NCBI RefSeq assembly: GCF_004366075.1
Contig: NZ_SODU01000001.1
Span: forward strand, 496,001 to 560,000
Length of the DNA: 64,000 nt
Origin: Kribbella pratensis
GTDB lineage: Bacteria > Actinomycetota > Actinomycetes > Propionibacteriales > Kribbellaceae
Direction of reading: 5' to 3'
The position numbers and the translations under genes were made by a program. Position 1 is the first letter of the stretch. Every line of letters starts with the position of its first letter. The notes beneath the pieces were generated by a model that worked only from the letters and a program-made list of their open reading frames with translations, was not told the origin of the DNA and searched no databases. This document shows positions 50,987-59,927 of the stretch, piece by piece.

Positions 50987-53434
50987 ATGGCACGCCGTAC
51001 CAGCACCGCCGAACCCGAGGACTTCGAGGAGCACATCCTCGACATCGACGTCTCCGACGAGATGCGTACCAGCTACCTGGAGTACGCCTACTCGGTGATC
51101 TACTCCCGGGCGCTGCCCGACGCCCGGGACGGGCTCAAACCGGTCCAGCGGCGGATCCTGTTCTCGATGGCGGAGAACAACATCCGCCCCGACCGCGGCC
51201 ATGTGAAGTCGGCCCGCGTCGTCGGTGAGGTCATGGGTAAGTACCACCCGCACGGCGACGGCGCGATCTACGACGCCCTGGTCCGGACCGCCCAGCCGTG
51301 GTCGATGCGGGTGCCGCTCATCGACGGCCACGGCAACTTCGGCTCCCTCGACGACGGCCCGGCCGCGATGCGCTACACCGAGTGCCGGATGGCGCCGCCG
51401 TCGATGGCGATGACGACCGGTCTGGACGAGAACGTCGTCGACTTCAAACCGAACTACGACGGCCAGGAGACCGAGCCGTACGTCCTGCCGGCCGCCTTCC
51501 CGAACCTGCTGGTCAACGGCGCCGCCGGGATCGCGGTCGGCATGGCCACCAACATGGCCCCGCACAACCTGGTCGAGGTGATCCAGGCGCTCCGGCACCT
51601 GATCAAGACGCCGGGCGCGGACCTCGACGACCTGATGCGGTTCATCCCCGGGCCGGACCTGCCGACCGGCGGCAAGATCGTCGGCCTGGAAGGCATCAAG
51701 GACGCGTACGCGACCGGCCGCGGCAGCTTCAAGATGCGCGCCACCGCCCGCGTCGAGAACGTCACCCCGCGCCGCAAGGGCATCGTGGTCACCGAGCTGC
51801 CGTACTCCGTCGGTCCGGAGAAGGTGATCGAGAAGATCAAGACCCTGGTGCAGAGCAAGAAGCTCCAGGGCATCGCGGACGTCAAGGACCTCACCGACCG
51901 GACTCACGGCACTCAGCTCGTCATCGAGGTCAAGAACGGCTTCGTCCCCGAGGCGCTGCTCGAGCAGCTCTACAAGCTGACCCCGCTCGAGGACGCGTTC
52001 CACGTCAACAACGTCTGCCTCGTCGAGGGACAGCCGCGCACCCTCGGCCTGAAGGAGCTGCTCGAGGTCTACCTCGAGCACCGGTACGACGTGACCCGCC
52101 GGCGCAGCGAGTTCCGCCGGAAGAAGGCCCAGGACCGGCTGCACATCGTCGACGGCCTGCTGATCGCGATCCTGGACATCGACGAGGTCATCCAGGTGAT
52201 CCGCAGCAGCGACGACTCGGCCGAGGCCCGGGCCCGGCTGATCGAGATCTACGACCTGTCCGAGGTCCAGGCGAACTACATCCTGGACATGCCGCTGCGC
52301 CGGCTGACGAAGTACTCCAAGCTCGAGCTGGAGACCGAGAAGGGCGAACTGGAGCGCGACATCGAGGCGCTGACCGCGATCATCGAGGACGTCGCGCTGC
52401 TCCGCAAGACGGTCTCCGACGAGCTCGCCGAGGTCGCGAAGACGTACGGGACGCCGCGGCGGACCGTGCTGCTGGAGTCGTCCGGCGCGACCAAGACGGC
52501 CGCCGTGCCGCTGGAGGTCAGCGACGACCCGTGCTGGATCCTGATGAGCTCGACAGGGCTGCTCGCGCGGACCAACGGCGTGGAGCCGTTCGGTCCCAGC
52601 GACTCGCGCGCGAAGCACGACGCGATCGTGTCCGCGGTGAAGAGCACGGCCCGCGGGCAGTACGGCGTGATCACCAGCGCGGGCCGCTTGATCCGGCTCG
52701 AGTCGCTCGACCTTCCCGCCGTACCGACGACCGCGAACGCGCCGAACCTGCAGGGTGGCGCGCCGATCGCGGAGTTCGTGTCGCTGGATCCGGGCGAGAA
52801 GGCGCTGGCTCTGACCACGATGGATCCGGACTCGGTCGGTGTCGCTCTCGGTACGGCGGGTGGCGTCGTGAAGCGCGTCGTACCGGATCACCTCAGCAAC
52901 CGCGACTCGTGGGAGATCATCGGTCTCAAGGACGGCGACGAGGTCGTCGGAGCGGTCGAGCTGACCACCGGTGACGAGGAGCTGTGCTTCATCACCTCCG
53001 ACGCGCAACTGCTGCACTTCCCGGCGTCGGCCGTGCGGCCGCAAGGGCGGACCGCGGGCGGTATGGCCGGCGTACGGCTCGCCGCGAAGGCGAAGGTGGT
53101 CTTCTTCGGTGCCGTGGACACCGCGCGTGAGGCGCAGGTCGTGACCATCGCGGGCTCGTCGTCCGCGCTGCCGGGGACCGAGGTCGGCGCGGTGAAGGTG
53201 ACGCCGTTCAGCGAGTACCCGGGCAAGGGCCGCGGGACCGGCGGTGTGCGTTGCCAGCGGCTGCTGAAGGGCGAGGACGGCCTGCTGCTCGGGTACGTCG
53301 GCACGGCGCCGGTGAAGGCCAGCGCGAACAGTGGTGCACCGGTCGAGCTGCCACCTGTCGACATGCGGCGCGACGGATCCGGCGTACCGGTTGCTCAGCC
53401 GATCGCTGCATGCGCTCCCGATCTGGCAGGCTGA
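50987..53434 (+). CDS. parC: DNA topoisomerase IV subunit A (ParC-like)
   Basis: An 815-residue type IIA topoisomerase breakage-rejoining subunit. [29 protein letters not shown] is the WHD block, and the active-site Tyr130 is in AMRYTECRM. The GyrA-box QRRGGKG, which marks gyrase, is absent from the six-blade C-terminal domain (only GRGTGGVRC appears), supporting a topoisomerase IV role in decatenation. The start at ATG 50987 has GAGGAG about 13 bp before it. The ParE-like subunit is encoded at 60739-62823 on the other strand, facing this gene. Confidence 0.88.
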   Translation: MARRTSTAEPEDFEEHILDIDVSDEMRTSYLEYAYSVIYSRALPDARDGLKPVQRRILFSMAENNIRPDRGHVKSARVVGEVMGKYHPHGDGAIYDALVRTAQPWSMRVPLIDGHGNFGSLDDGPAAMRYTECRMAPPSMAMTTGLDENVVDFKPNYDGQETEPYVLPAAFPNLLVNGAAGIAVGMATNMAPHNLVEVIQALRHLIKTPGADLDDLMRFIPGPDLPTGGKIVGLEGIKDAYATGRGSFKMRATARVENVTPRRKGIVVTELPYSVGPEKVIEKIKTLVQSKKLQGIADVKDLTDRTHGTQLVIEVKNGFVPEALLEQLYKLTPLEDAFHVNNVCLVEGQPRTLGLKELLEVYLEHRYDVTRRRSEFRRKKAQDRLHIVDGLLIAILDIDEVIQVIRSSDDSAEARARLIEIYDLSEVQANYILDMPLRRLTKYSKLELETEKGELERDIEALTAIIEDVALLRKTVSDELAEVAKTYGTPRRTVLLESSGATKTAAVPLEVSDDPCWILMSSTGLLARTNGVEPFGPSDSRAKHDAIVSAVKSTARGQYGVITSAGRLIRLESLDLPAVPTTANAPNLQGGAPIAEFVSLDPGEKALALTTMDPDSVGVALGTAGGVVKRVVPDHLSNRDSWEIIGLKDGDEVVGAVELTTGDEELCFITSDAQLLHFPASAVRPQGRTAGGMAGVRLAAKAKVVFFGAVDTAREAQVVTIAGSSSALPGTEVGAVKVTPFSEYPGKGRGTGGVRCQRLLKGEDGLLLGYVGTAPVKASANSGAPVELPPVDMRRDGSGVPVAQPIAACAPDLAG

Positions 53435-53439
53435 CCTCT

Positions 53440-54141
53440 GTGAAGAGAGTGCTCGCGCTGTGCGCGGTCGTGGTACTTGCGGTGGCGGGCTGTAGCGACA
53501 AGAAGGACACCGGCGGGAACCAGCCCACCGCAGACGCGGTCGGGCTGCTGACCGACGTCAAGAAGACCATCGACGAGGCCGCCAGCGTGCACATCGTGCT
53601 GACCGGCCGCGACCTGCCGGACAGCGGGAACACGCTCGCCAGCGGTGACGGCGTCGCGACGCACGCGCCTGCGTTCAAGGGCAAGCTGACCGTGCGATCG
53701 TCCGGTTCCCCGATCGACGCCGACGTGGTGGCGGTCGGAAGCAAGGTCTACGCCAAGGTGTCGTTCTCCCCCAGCTACATCGAGCTCACGCCGACCCAGC
53801 TGGCCGGGCTCGGCGCACCCGACCCCGCGATCCTGCTCGATCCGGCGAAGGGCCTGACCGCGGTCCTGCCGACGCTCAAGGACGCCAAGGTGAAGGGCGA
53901 GACCCGCGACGGCGCGAAGGTCCTCACCGAGGTCACCGGCTCCGTCGAGGGGAAGTCTCTTCAGGGCATCTTCCCGAAGGCCCCGGCCGACCAGAGTTTC
54001 CCGAGCACCTTCAAGATCGACAAGAGCAGCAAACAACTGATCTCGGCGACCATCACCGGCCCGTTCTACTCCGGTGCCACCAGCAGCTACGACGTCACCC
54101 TGGACAAATACGGCGAGAAGATCGAAATCACGAAGCCGTGA
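53440..54141 (+). CDS. LprG-like lipoprotein (LppX/LprAFG family)
   Basis: A 233-residue lipoprotein. The lipobox is AVAGC with Cys18, then DKKDTGGNQPTADAVG begins the mature chain. The mature part fits the LppX/LprG fold, where a hydrophobic pocket carries triacylated glycolipids (VHIVLTGRDLP, GKLTVRSSGSPIDADVVAVGSKVYAKVSF). The next gene is an MFS pump overlapping by 4 bp. In mycobacteria LprG and the MFS pump P55 form an operon moving triacylglycerides and lipoglycans, and this pair looks the same. GTG 53440 is taken as start. Confidence 0.85.
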   Translation: MKRVLALCAVVVLAVAGCSDKKDTGGNQPTADAVGLLTDVKKTIDEAASVHIVLTGRDLPDSGNTLASGDGVATHAPAFKGKLTVRSSGSPIDADVVAVGSKVYAKVSFSPSYIELTPTQLAGLGAPDPAILLDPAKGLTAVLPTLKDAKVKGETRDGAKVLTEVTGSVEGKSLQGIFPKAPADQSFPSTFKIDKSSKQLISATITGPFYSGATSSYDVTLDKYGEKIEITKP

Positions 54142-55796
54142 CCCCGAGGACCCGCCTCACGCTGGCTTCGATCGCCGTTGCGTTTGCGGCAGCCGATACG
54201 TACGTCGTCGTGCTGGCGTTGCCGGACATGATGGCCGGGGTCGGGCTGTCCGCGGACGAGTTGCAGCGGGCGGCGCCGATCATCTCCGGGTTCCTGCTCG
54301 GGTACATCGCCGTACTGCCGCTGATCGGGCGGATCGCAGACGTTGCCGGTCGGACGCCGGTGCTCGTCGGGGCGCTCTTGCTGTTCGCGGTCGGGTCGCT
54401 GATCACGGCCGGTGCCTACGACCTGCCGCTGGTGGTAACCGGTCGGTTTCTTCAAGGGGTCGGCGGCGGCGGGCTCGTGCCGGCGACGCTGGCATTGGTT
54501 GCGGACCTGTGGCCGGCGGAGCGGCGCGGGTTGCCGTTGGGCGTGGTAGGGGCAGTGCAGGAGCTGGGCTCCGTGCTCGGTCCGTTGCTGGGTGCCGTCG
54601 TACTCGCGGTAGCTGACTGGCGGTACATCTTCTGGCTCAACCTTGTCGTCGCCGTCGTGCTCGCGCTACTGCTTCGCGGCCGCTGGCGACCACGGCTCTC
54701 GGGCGCCGTCGGGTTGCTCGCTTGCCTTGCGCTCGGGCTGACACTCACAGCACCGGATCGACTCGCGTCCGGCGTGACGCTCGGTCTGCCCTTTGTGCCC
54801 TTCACCGGAACGTCCCGGCTGCTCACGCCGATCGGGGTCGTCACACTGGTACTGGCGCTTGTCTGGCTCGGCCTTGTGCTCTGGCGGACTCGTGGACACC
54901 TGGCCGCAGTGCTCTCGCGAGTCGACCTCGTCGGTGCGCTGCTGCTCGCGCTGGCACTGGCTGGTGTCGTGCTCGCTTTCGCGACGGCGGATCCCGAGCG
55001 CGAGCTGATGTCGCCCGCTGGACCGTGGCTGCTCGTCGCGGCGGCCGTGTTCGCCGTCGCCTTCGCGCTGTGGCAGCGTCGTACGGCGGCCGCGATCGTG
55101 CCTCGTGGCCTGCTGGGTGGTCGCCCGGCCTGGGGCTCGTTGGTGGTCAGTTTTCTGATCGGATGCGCGCTGATCGCGGCGCTGGTCGACGTACCGGTGT
55201 TTGCTCGCACGACGCAGGGCGGTGGACAGCTGGCGGCCGCGCTGGTGCTGCTGCGGTTCCTGATCGCTTTGCCGGTCGGCGCGGTCATCGGCGGGTGGCT
55301 GACACGGCGCCATGGGCTCGGATTGATCACCGGTGCCGGGCTCGGCTTGTCCGGGGCGATGTTCGTCGTGATGGCGTTCTGGAGCCGTACGGCGCTGGAT
55401 CACTGGCCGGCGACCGTCGTACTGCTCGTCTGCGGCTTCGGGTTCGGCCTGGCGCTGTCACCGCTCAACACCGCCATGCTCGGTGCGACGCCCGCTGACA
55501 GCCACGGCCTCGTGAGCGCGCTCGTCGTGGTCGCGCGGATGGTCGGCATGCTCGTCGGGGTCTCGGCGCTGACCGCGATCGGGCTCCGCCGGTACTACGC
55601 GATTGCCGACGGCATCAAATCGCCCAACGAGCTCTGCCCGACCTCTCCCGGCGACTGCCGCCCGTTCGTCGACGCGCTCCGCGACGCGGCGGTTTCACAA
55701 GTTCACGTGATCTTCGCCGGGGCCGCTGTGTGCGCGTTTCTGGCCGCCGTCCTGGGCGTCCTGCTGCTCGGGCGGCGTGGCGTACTGCACACATGA
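54138..55796 (+). CDS. MFS transporter (P55-like)
   Basis: A 552-residue major facilitator with 14-helix layout. DTYVVVLALPDMMAGVG and GYIAVLPLIGRIADVAGRTP (motif A) are N-terminal. GRFLQGVGGGGLVPATLALVADLWPAERRG (motif B region) and PLLGAVVLAVADWRYIFWLNL follow. Helices near 215-310 make the extra pair of the DHA2/P55 group. It starts at GTG 54138, overlapping the LprG-like gene (GTGA). A lipid or drug efflux pump is expected, by analogy with mycobacterial Rv1410c. The stop is inside the CATGATGATCATCATG palindrome. Confidence 0.87.
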   Translation: MTPRTRLTLASIAVAFAAADTYVVVLALPDMMAGVGLSADELQRAAPIISGFLLGYIAVLPLIGRIADVAGRTPVLVGALLLFAVGSLITAGAYDLPLVVTGRFLQGVGGGGLVPATLALVADLWPAERRGLPLGVVGAVQELGSVLGPLLGAVVLAVADWRYIFWLNLVVAVVLALLLRGRWRPRLSGAVGLLACLALGLTLTAPDRLASGVTLGLPFVPFTGTSRLLTPIGVVTLVLALVWLGLVLWRTRGHLAAVLSRVDLVGALLLALALAGVVLAFATADPERELMSPAGPWLLVAAAVFAVAFALWQRRTAAAIVPRGLLGGRPAWGSLVVSFLIGCALIAALVDVPVFARTTQGGGQLAAALVLLRFLIALPVGAVIGGWLTRRHGLGLITGAGLGLSGAMFVVMAFWSRTALDHWPATVVLLVCGFGFGLALSPLNTAMLGATPADSHGLVSALVVVARMVGMLVGVSALTAIGLRRYYAIADGIKSPNELCPTSPGDCRPFVDALRDAAVSQVHVIFAGAAVCAFLAAVLGVLLLGRRGVLHT

Positions 55797-55807
55797 TGAT
55801 CATCATG
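55792..55807. promoter_or_regulatory. 16-bp perfect palindrome CATGATGATCATCATG
   Basis: This perfect palindrome overlaps the MFS stop and lies 36 bp upstream of the sucrase/ferredoxin-like gene. Its AT-rich, ATGAT-step pattern resembles operators of metal-dependent repressors, but no exact Fur or DtxR box can be matched. Confidence 0.45.
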
Positions 55808-55842
55808 AGGGACAGGCGTCTCAGGTCGCGTAACGTGAAGCC

Positions 55843-56817
55843 GTGACACCTGGGACCTCTGCTCCTGCCGCCGGCCTGTGCTCGACGTTCTGTCGGGTAC
55901 TGCAGGAGCCGTTGCCCGGTACGGCGGTGGTCGCGACCGGATGGGTCGTCGTCGAGCAGCCCGGCCCGTGGGGTGCGAAGGCACCAACACAGAGTCACCT
56001 CGACCCGGAATTCGGCGGATCCTTCGACGACGAGTGCAAGAAGGTCGACGTACGGTTCGGCCTGATCCGCTCCCCTGGCCGGCACGCGGACTCGGTCGAG
56101 CGGGCACACCAGGTGTTCGTCGCCTCCACGAGGCCGGGGAATTCGTGGCTGCTCGGCGGCCAGGTCGCGGATCCGTCCGAGCTCAGCGACCTCGACCTCG
56201 GCGCGGTCGCCCGTGGTGATCGCGCGGCAGCTGTCGCGTCACTGCCCGTCCTGACGCCGCTCGACGAACCGATCGTGCTGGTCTGTACCAACGGGAAGCG
56301 CGACGAGTGTTGTGCTCTGCTCGGACGGCCGTTGGTGTCGGGGCTGGCCGAGCGCGTGCCAGGCCGGGTCTGGGAGGCCAACCACCTCGGCGGGCACCGG
56401 TTCGCGCCGACCGCGACGTACCTGCCGGCCGGAACCATGCACGGGCATCTCACAGTCGACACGGCGGTCGAGGTGCTGGCCGCGGCCGACCGCGGCGAAA
56501 CAGTACTGACCGGACTGCGCGGCCGGTCCACCTGGACCAAGCGCGGTCAGGCCGCCGAGGTCGCCGTACGTTCATTGATCGGAGATCTGTCATTGGATTC
56601 GTTGGCGGTCGTCGGCGAAGGCGCCGACACCGTCACTGTCCAGCATGTCGACGGGCGGGCATGGATCGTGCCGGTCACCAGTGCACCAGCCGATCCACCC
56701 CGTCCGGACTCTTGCGGAAAGGAACCGTTCGCCATGTCGATTCTGCACGCCGGTACCCCAGTGTCAGGCCCCATGTCAGGCCCGATGTCAGGCCCAATTT
56801 CAGGCGCAGCCCGATGA
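55843..56817 (+). CDS. Sucrase/ferredoxin-like protein
   Basis: A 324-residue protein of the sucrase/ferredoxin-like family (thioredoxin-like 2Fe-2S proteins). CSTFCRVLQEPLPGTAV is the N-terminal conserved block, and CTNGKRDECCALLGRPLVSGL is the signature with three cysteines. NHLGGHRFAPTATYLPAG supplies conserved histidines. The C-terminal 16 residues are SGP[MI] tetrapeptide repeats, a poorly structured tail encoded by a 12-bp repeat. Function is unknown, but electron transfer is suspected. GTG 55843 is the start. Its stop overlaps the carbonic anhydrase ATG (ATGA). Confidence 0.85.
   Translation: MTPGTSAPAAGLCSTFCRVLQEPLPGTAVVATGWVVVEQPGPWGAKAPTQSHLDPEFGGSFDDECKKVDVRFGLIRSPGRHADSVERAHQVFVASTRPGNSWLLGGQVADPSELSDLDLGAVARGDRAAAVASLPVLTPLDEPIVLVCTNGKRDECCALLGRPLVSGLAERVPGRVWEANHLGGHRFAPTATYLPAGTMHGHLTVDTAVEVLAAADRGETVLTGLRGRSTWTKRGQAAEVAVRSLIGDLSLDSLAVVGEGADTVTVQHVDGRAWIVPVTSAPADPPRPDSCGKEPFAMSILHAGTPVSGPMSGPMSGPISGAAR
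56761..56808. repeat. 12-bp tandem repeat in the sucrase/ferredoxin-like tail
   Basis: Four 12-bp units run 56761-56808: GTGTCAGGCCCC, ATGTCAGGCCCG, ATGTCAGGCCCA, ATTTCAGGCGCA. They encode VSGP-MSGP-MSGP-ISGA. Divergence rises toward the end, suggesting past slippage. Confidence 0.85.
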
Positions 56818-57311
56818 GCGGGGGGTTCGACGACCTGCTCGCCGCCAACGCCGAGTACGCCGCCGACTTCCACTACGGCGGATTCGACGGCATCGCCCAT
56901 GCCGGGATCGGCGTGGTCACCTGCATGGATTCGCGGATCCCGCCGCTGGAGATGCTCGGTCTCAAACCCGGTGACGCGAAGGTCCTGCGGTCCGCCGGCG
57001 GGCGGGTCACCGAGGTCACCATGACCGGCCTGGTCCTCGGCGTCCAGCTGCTCGGCGTCCGGCGGATCATGATCATCCCGCACACCCGCTGCGCGATGGC
57101 CGCGATGTCCGAGGACGACCTCCGCGCGAAGGTCGAACTGGCTGCCGGGAAACCGGCCGGTTACCTGCCGATCTCGGTCATCCCCGACCAGCTCGAGGCC
57201 CTCCGCCGCGACGTCGCCGCGGTCCGCGAACACCCCCTGATCGGCCAGGACATCCTCGTCGGCGGCTTCATGTACGACGTGGACAACGGCCGCCTCACCC
57301 AAATCGACTGA
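56814..57311 (+). CDS. Beta-carbonic anhydrase
   Basis: A 165-residue beta-class carbonic anhydrase that interconverts CO2 and bicarbonate. Zinc ligands are in VTCMDSRIPP (Cys, with the Asp-Arg dyad) and IPHTRCAMA (His, Cys). SAGGRVTEVTMTGLVLG is the central block. It is cytoplasmic, with no signal. ATG 56814 overlaps the upstream stop, so it is coupled to the sucrase/ferredoxin-like gene. A second, exported carbonic anhydrase is encoded tail to tail at 57467-58249. Confidence 0.93.
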   Translation: MSGGFDDLLAANAEYAADFHYGGFDGIAHAGIGVVTCMDSRIPPLEMLGLKPGDAKVLRSAGGRVTEVTMTGLVLGVQLLGVRRIMIIPHTRCAMAAMSEDDLRAKVELAAGKPAGYLPISVIPDQLEALRRDVAAVREHPLIGQDILVGGFMYDVDNGRLTQID

Positions 57312-57338
57312 CCCTCTCGGCGGGGCACCGTCAGAAGA

Positions 57339-57423
57339 GCCGGGGTTATCCGCTCGTGTGCAGGGTTCTCCCCTCGGGTATCAGTAGAGAACCCATCACG
57401 CGAGGGGATAACCCGTCGTCTGC
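57339..57423. repeat. Dispersed repeat family B, copy 2
   Basis: An 85-bp element between the two convergent carbonic anhydrase genes. The inner arms GGGTTCTC (57363-57370) and GAGAACCC (57387-57394) are nested in outer arms GGGTTATCC (57343-57351) and GGATAACCC (57406-57414), all perfect. It matches 8661-8742 over nearly its full length. A strong double stem fits a bidirectional terminator or REP-like element. Confidence 0.75.
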
Positions 57424-57466
57424 TCGACGGGTGGCCACTGTTCCTGTCCGGGGTAGGTGGTGTCGA

Positions 57467-58249
57467 TCAGGGTTCGAGGGTGACCTTGCCGGTGTCGAGT
57501 TCGTAGTAGGCGCCGGTCAGTTGGAGTTTGCCGGACTTCTCCAGTGGGGCGATGACGGGTGATTGGCGGAGTTCGGCGAGGACGTGGGTGACGTTCGCGT
57601 GGACGGCGTTGGTGAGGCGGTCGCCGGGTTTGCCGAAGGTCTGGCGGACGGCCGGGGCGAGGGTGTCCACGAGGTAGCCGAGCTTGCCGGGGTGGCTGGT
57701 GGGCTTGTCGAGGGCCTTGATGGTCGCGTCCAGAGCGCCGCAGCGTTGGTGGCCGAGGACGAGCAGGAGCGGGGTGTGGAGCTCGGTGACTCCGAACTCC
57801 AGGCTGCCGATCACGGACCGGTCGAGCGCTCCGCCGGCGCTGCGTACGACGACCAGGTCGCCGAGGCCCTGGTCGAAGACGAGCTCGATCGGTACGCGGG
57901 AGTCGACGCAGCCAAGGATCGTCGCGAACGGGTGCTGTCCCTTGCTCACCGCGATCCGCCGAGCGATCCCCTCGTCGAGATCCTGCTCCTGCGCGGCGAC
58001 GAACCGCGCGTTTCCCGCCAGCAACCGCTCGAGCGCCTGCTTGCCATCAGCAACCACATCCGACGTGGGCGGGTGTCTTCCGATCGCACCCGCCGACGTG
58101 TGCGGCCCATCACCTCCCACCGATGCGTCCGGCTGACCGCCTCCCGGCGACGTGCTAGGACCGGCTTCCGTAGTGCAGGCGGCGAGGGCACCCGCGCCCA
58201 CGGCGGCGCCGAAAGCGGTGAGGATATGGCGGCGGGACGGGGTCTTCAT
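57467..58249 (-). CDS. Exported beta-carbonic anhydrase lipoprotein
   Basis: A 260-residue beta-carbonic anhydrase with an N-terminal SRRHILTAFGAAVGAGALAAC: a twin-arginine-like start plus a lipobox with Cys25. A Ser/Gly/Pro-rich linker follows to about residue 60. The enzyme domain has GCVDSRVP (Cys, Asp, Arg) and GHQRCGALDAT (His, Cys). RSAGGALDRSVIGSLEFGV is the conserved strand. It is probably a membrane-anchored, outer-face enzyme supplying CO2/bicarbonate outside the cell, unlike the cytosolic copy. Confidence 0.92.
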   Translation of the reverse strand: MKTPSRRHILTAFGAAVGAGALAACTTEAGPSTSPGGGQPDASVGGDGPHTSAGAIGRHPPTSDVVADGKQALERLLAGNARFVAAQEQDLDEGIARRIAVSKGQHPFATILGCVDSRVPIELVFDQGLGDLVVVRSAGGALDRSVIGSLEFGVTELHTPLLLVLGHQRCGALDATIKALDKPTSHPGKLGYLVDTLAPAVRQTFGKPGDRLTNAVHANVTHVLAELRQSPVIAPLEKSGKLQLTGAYYELDTGKVTLEP

Positions 58250-58302
58250 CGGCGGGTCTCCTCACGCACGGACGGCCGGGCGGTGCCGTCTCATCGACCG
58301 TA

Positions 58303-58322
58303 GCAGATTGCATACAGTCTGC
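58303..58322. promoter_or_regulatory. Imperfect palindrome in a divergent gap
   Basis: GCAGATTG (58303-58310), CATA and CAGTCTGC (58315-58322) pair at 7 of 8 positions. It lies in the 133-bp divergent gap between the exported carbonic anhydrase and the pyroglutamyl-peptidase-like gene, a GntR-like operator shape. Confidence 0.4.
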
Positions 58323-58382
58323 AGTACCCACGAACACTGAGGATCTCTCGGATCCCGCCCGGAAATCTGATAGACACCCCTT

Positions 58383-59705
58383 ATGAGACTCCGCCCCAGC
58401 TCATTCCACCGCTCCCTGGTCGCCGGCGCCCTGGCGCTGACCGCCGTACTTTCCGGACCGCCGATCGCTCAGGCACTTCCGGCCACCGCGCCCGCCTTCC
58501 GCGGTGGACCGGTCACCGGCTGCCTGGACCAGTCGATCGTCGGCACGGTCGAGGAGCAACGACTCAGCCGAGGTGTCAACGGCGGTCCGTCAGTGCCCGC
58601 CGAGATCCTGCGCCGCTCAGGCTTCGACCGCCAGGTCGACCTGTTCACACAACTCCTGTGCCGCGTCCCCAGCCGCCAAGCCGCAGCAGCCCTCGTACGC
58701 ACGCAAGGCGAGGCCCTCTGGCGTACGGCGACCCACCGCGCCCAGCGCACCCCGCAAGGCACTGATGCGCTACCCGCGACAGACGACCGCGGCCTGTACT
58801 GGGCGCGCATCTCAATGGCCCTCACCCTGCGCCAATGGCAACCAGCCTTCGGCCTCGGTACGACGGAACGGGCCAACCTGATCCGCTCGTTCGAGTACGC
58901 CTCCCGCGGCATCACCAGTACCCGTTTCACCCCGGGCGTCCGCAAGATCCTCGTCACCGGTTTCGACCCGTTCACGCTCGACGCGGACATCCGGATCGGC
59001 AACCCCTCGGGCGCCAACGCGCTGACGCTCGACGGCCGGCGCTGGCGGGTGAACGGCACGACGTACGAGATCCAGACGGTGATGTTCCCGGTCAGATACA
59101 CCGACTTCGACGAGAGCATGGTCGAGAACGCGCTCGCACCGCACTACCGCCCCGGCGCGCAGCACGCCGACCTCGTGATGACGGCGAGCCAGGGCCGGGT
59201 GGGCATCTTCGATCTCGAGGTCTTCAACGGACGCCGGCGTTCGGTCAGCTCGATCGGCGACAACAACAACCTCTGGGGCGGCGGCACGATCAGCGCCCCG
59301 GTCGTCTCCCCCAGCATGCCGGCAGGCCCCGAGTGGCTGACCTCGAGCCTGCCGCTCGCGCGGATGGCGCAGACCGAGGTCCCGCCGTTCCGGACTCGTG
59401 TGAACACCTCCGTGCTGGAGATCCCCGTCGGCGAGACCACACCGGTGCGCCGGCCGGACGGTCCCACGGCCGGTTCGATCGCCTCCGAAGGCACCGGCGG
59501 CGGGTACCTCTCCAATGAAGTTGCCTACCGCAACACTCTGCAGCGCGACCTGCTCGACCCGTCGATGCCGGCCGGCCATCTGCACGTCCCGGTGCTGTCG
59601 TTCGACCTCGCGAACAAGACGGCGATCACCGACCCCACCTACGAGGCGAACCGCGACGCGATCGTCGCCGGCGCCCACGCGATCCTGCGCGCCGCCCTGT
59701 CATGA
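58383..59705 (+). CDS. Secreted pyroglutamyl-peptidase-like protein, Cys replaced by Ser
   Basis: A 440-residue exported protein with a signal ending near AQALP. After an N-terminal helical region (about 40-185) a C15 pyroglutamyl peptidase-like domain begins with KILVTGFDPFT and NPSGANALTLDG. The family nucleophile Cys (normally YLCNE) is Ser377 in GGYLSNEVAY. The catalytic His aligns with His401 in GHLHVPVL. A QGRVGIFDLEVFN segment lies where the Glu is expected. Either it is a serine-type variant or a non-catalytic relative. Signal plus this domain is unusual: most C15 enzymes are about 210 residues and cytoplasmic. Confidence 0.75.
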   Translation: MRLRPSSFHRSLVAGALALTAVLSGPPIAQALPATAPAFRGGPVTGCLDQSIVGTVEEQRLSRGVNGGPSVPAEILRRSGFDRQVDLFTQLLCRVPSRQAAAALVRTQGEALWRTATHRAQRTPQGTDALPATDDRGLYWARISMALTLRQWQPAFGLGTTERANLIRSFEYASRGITSTRFTPGVRKILVTGFDPFTLDADIRIGNPSGANALTLDGRRWRVNGTTYEIQTVMFPVRYTDFDESMVENALAPHYRPGAQHADLVMTASQGRVGIFDLEVFNGRRRSVSSIGDNNNLWGGGTISAPVVSPSMPAGPEWLTSSLPLARMAQTEVPPFRTRVNTSVLEIPVGETTPVRRPDGPTAGSIASEGTGGGYLSNEVAYRNTLQRDLLDPSMPAGHLHVPVLSFDLANKTAITDPTYEANRDAIVAGAHAILRAALS

Positions 59706-59881
59706 TCAGAATAGTCGCCATGTGATCACTATTCTGATCCCAGCTTGAGGATGTCGGCCGCCCGTACGTTATATGTCGACTCTTCGACATTCAGTCCAAG
59801 CCGCCCGCCTGGGCAGCGTCCTCGAGCATGCCACGCAAGAGGCGACCACTAAAGTGATCACCACCGTACCTAAAGTGATCA
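59703..59881. other. Gene-free region with TGATCA-type sites
   Basis: The 222 bp after the previous stop hold a perfect 12-bp inverted repeat (GATCAGAATAGT 59704-59715 / ACTATTCTGATC 59728-59739). A second hairpin is ATGTCGA/TCGACAT (59773-59790). CTAAAGTGATCA occurs twice (59849-59860 and 59870-59881). A promoter-like TTGAGG (59745) and TTATAT (59769) with an 18-bp spacer points right. A frame of 67 codons from 59773 (ending 59976) shows no recognisable family. It may be a lost gene's control region. Confidence 0.5.
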
Positions 59882-59927
59882 GAATTGTGTGCATGAAGTA
59901 CCGGCTGAACGGTTGCTGGAGGCAACG

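Noticed and set aside
50912..53044. 710-codon antisense frame over parC
   Set aside because: Shadow frame with no recognisable domain, opposite a highly conserved gene.
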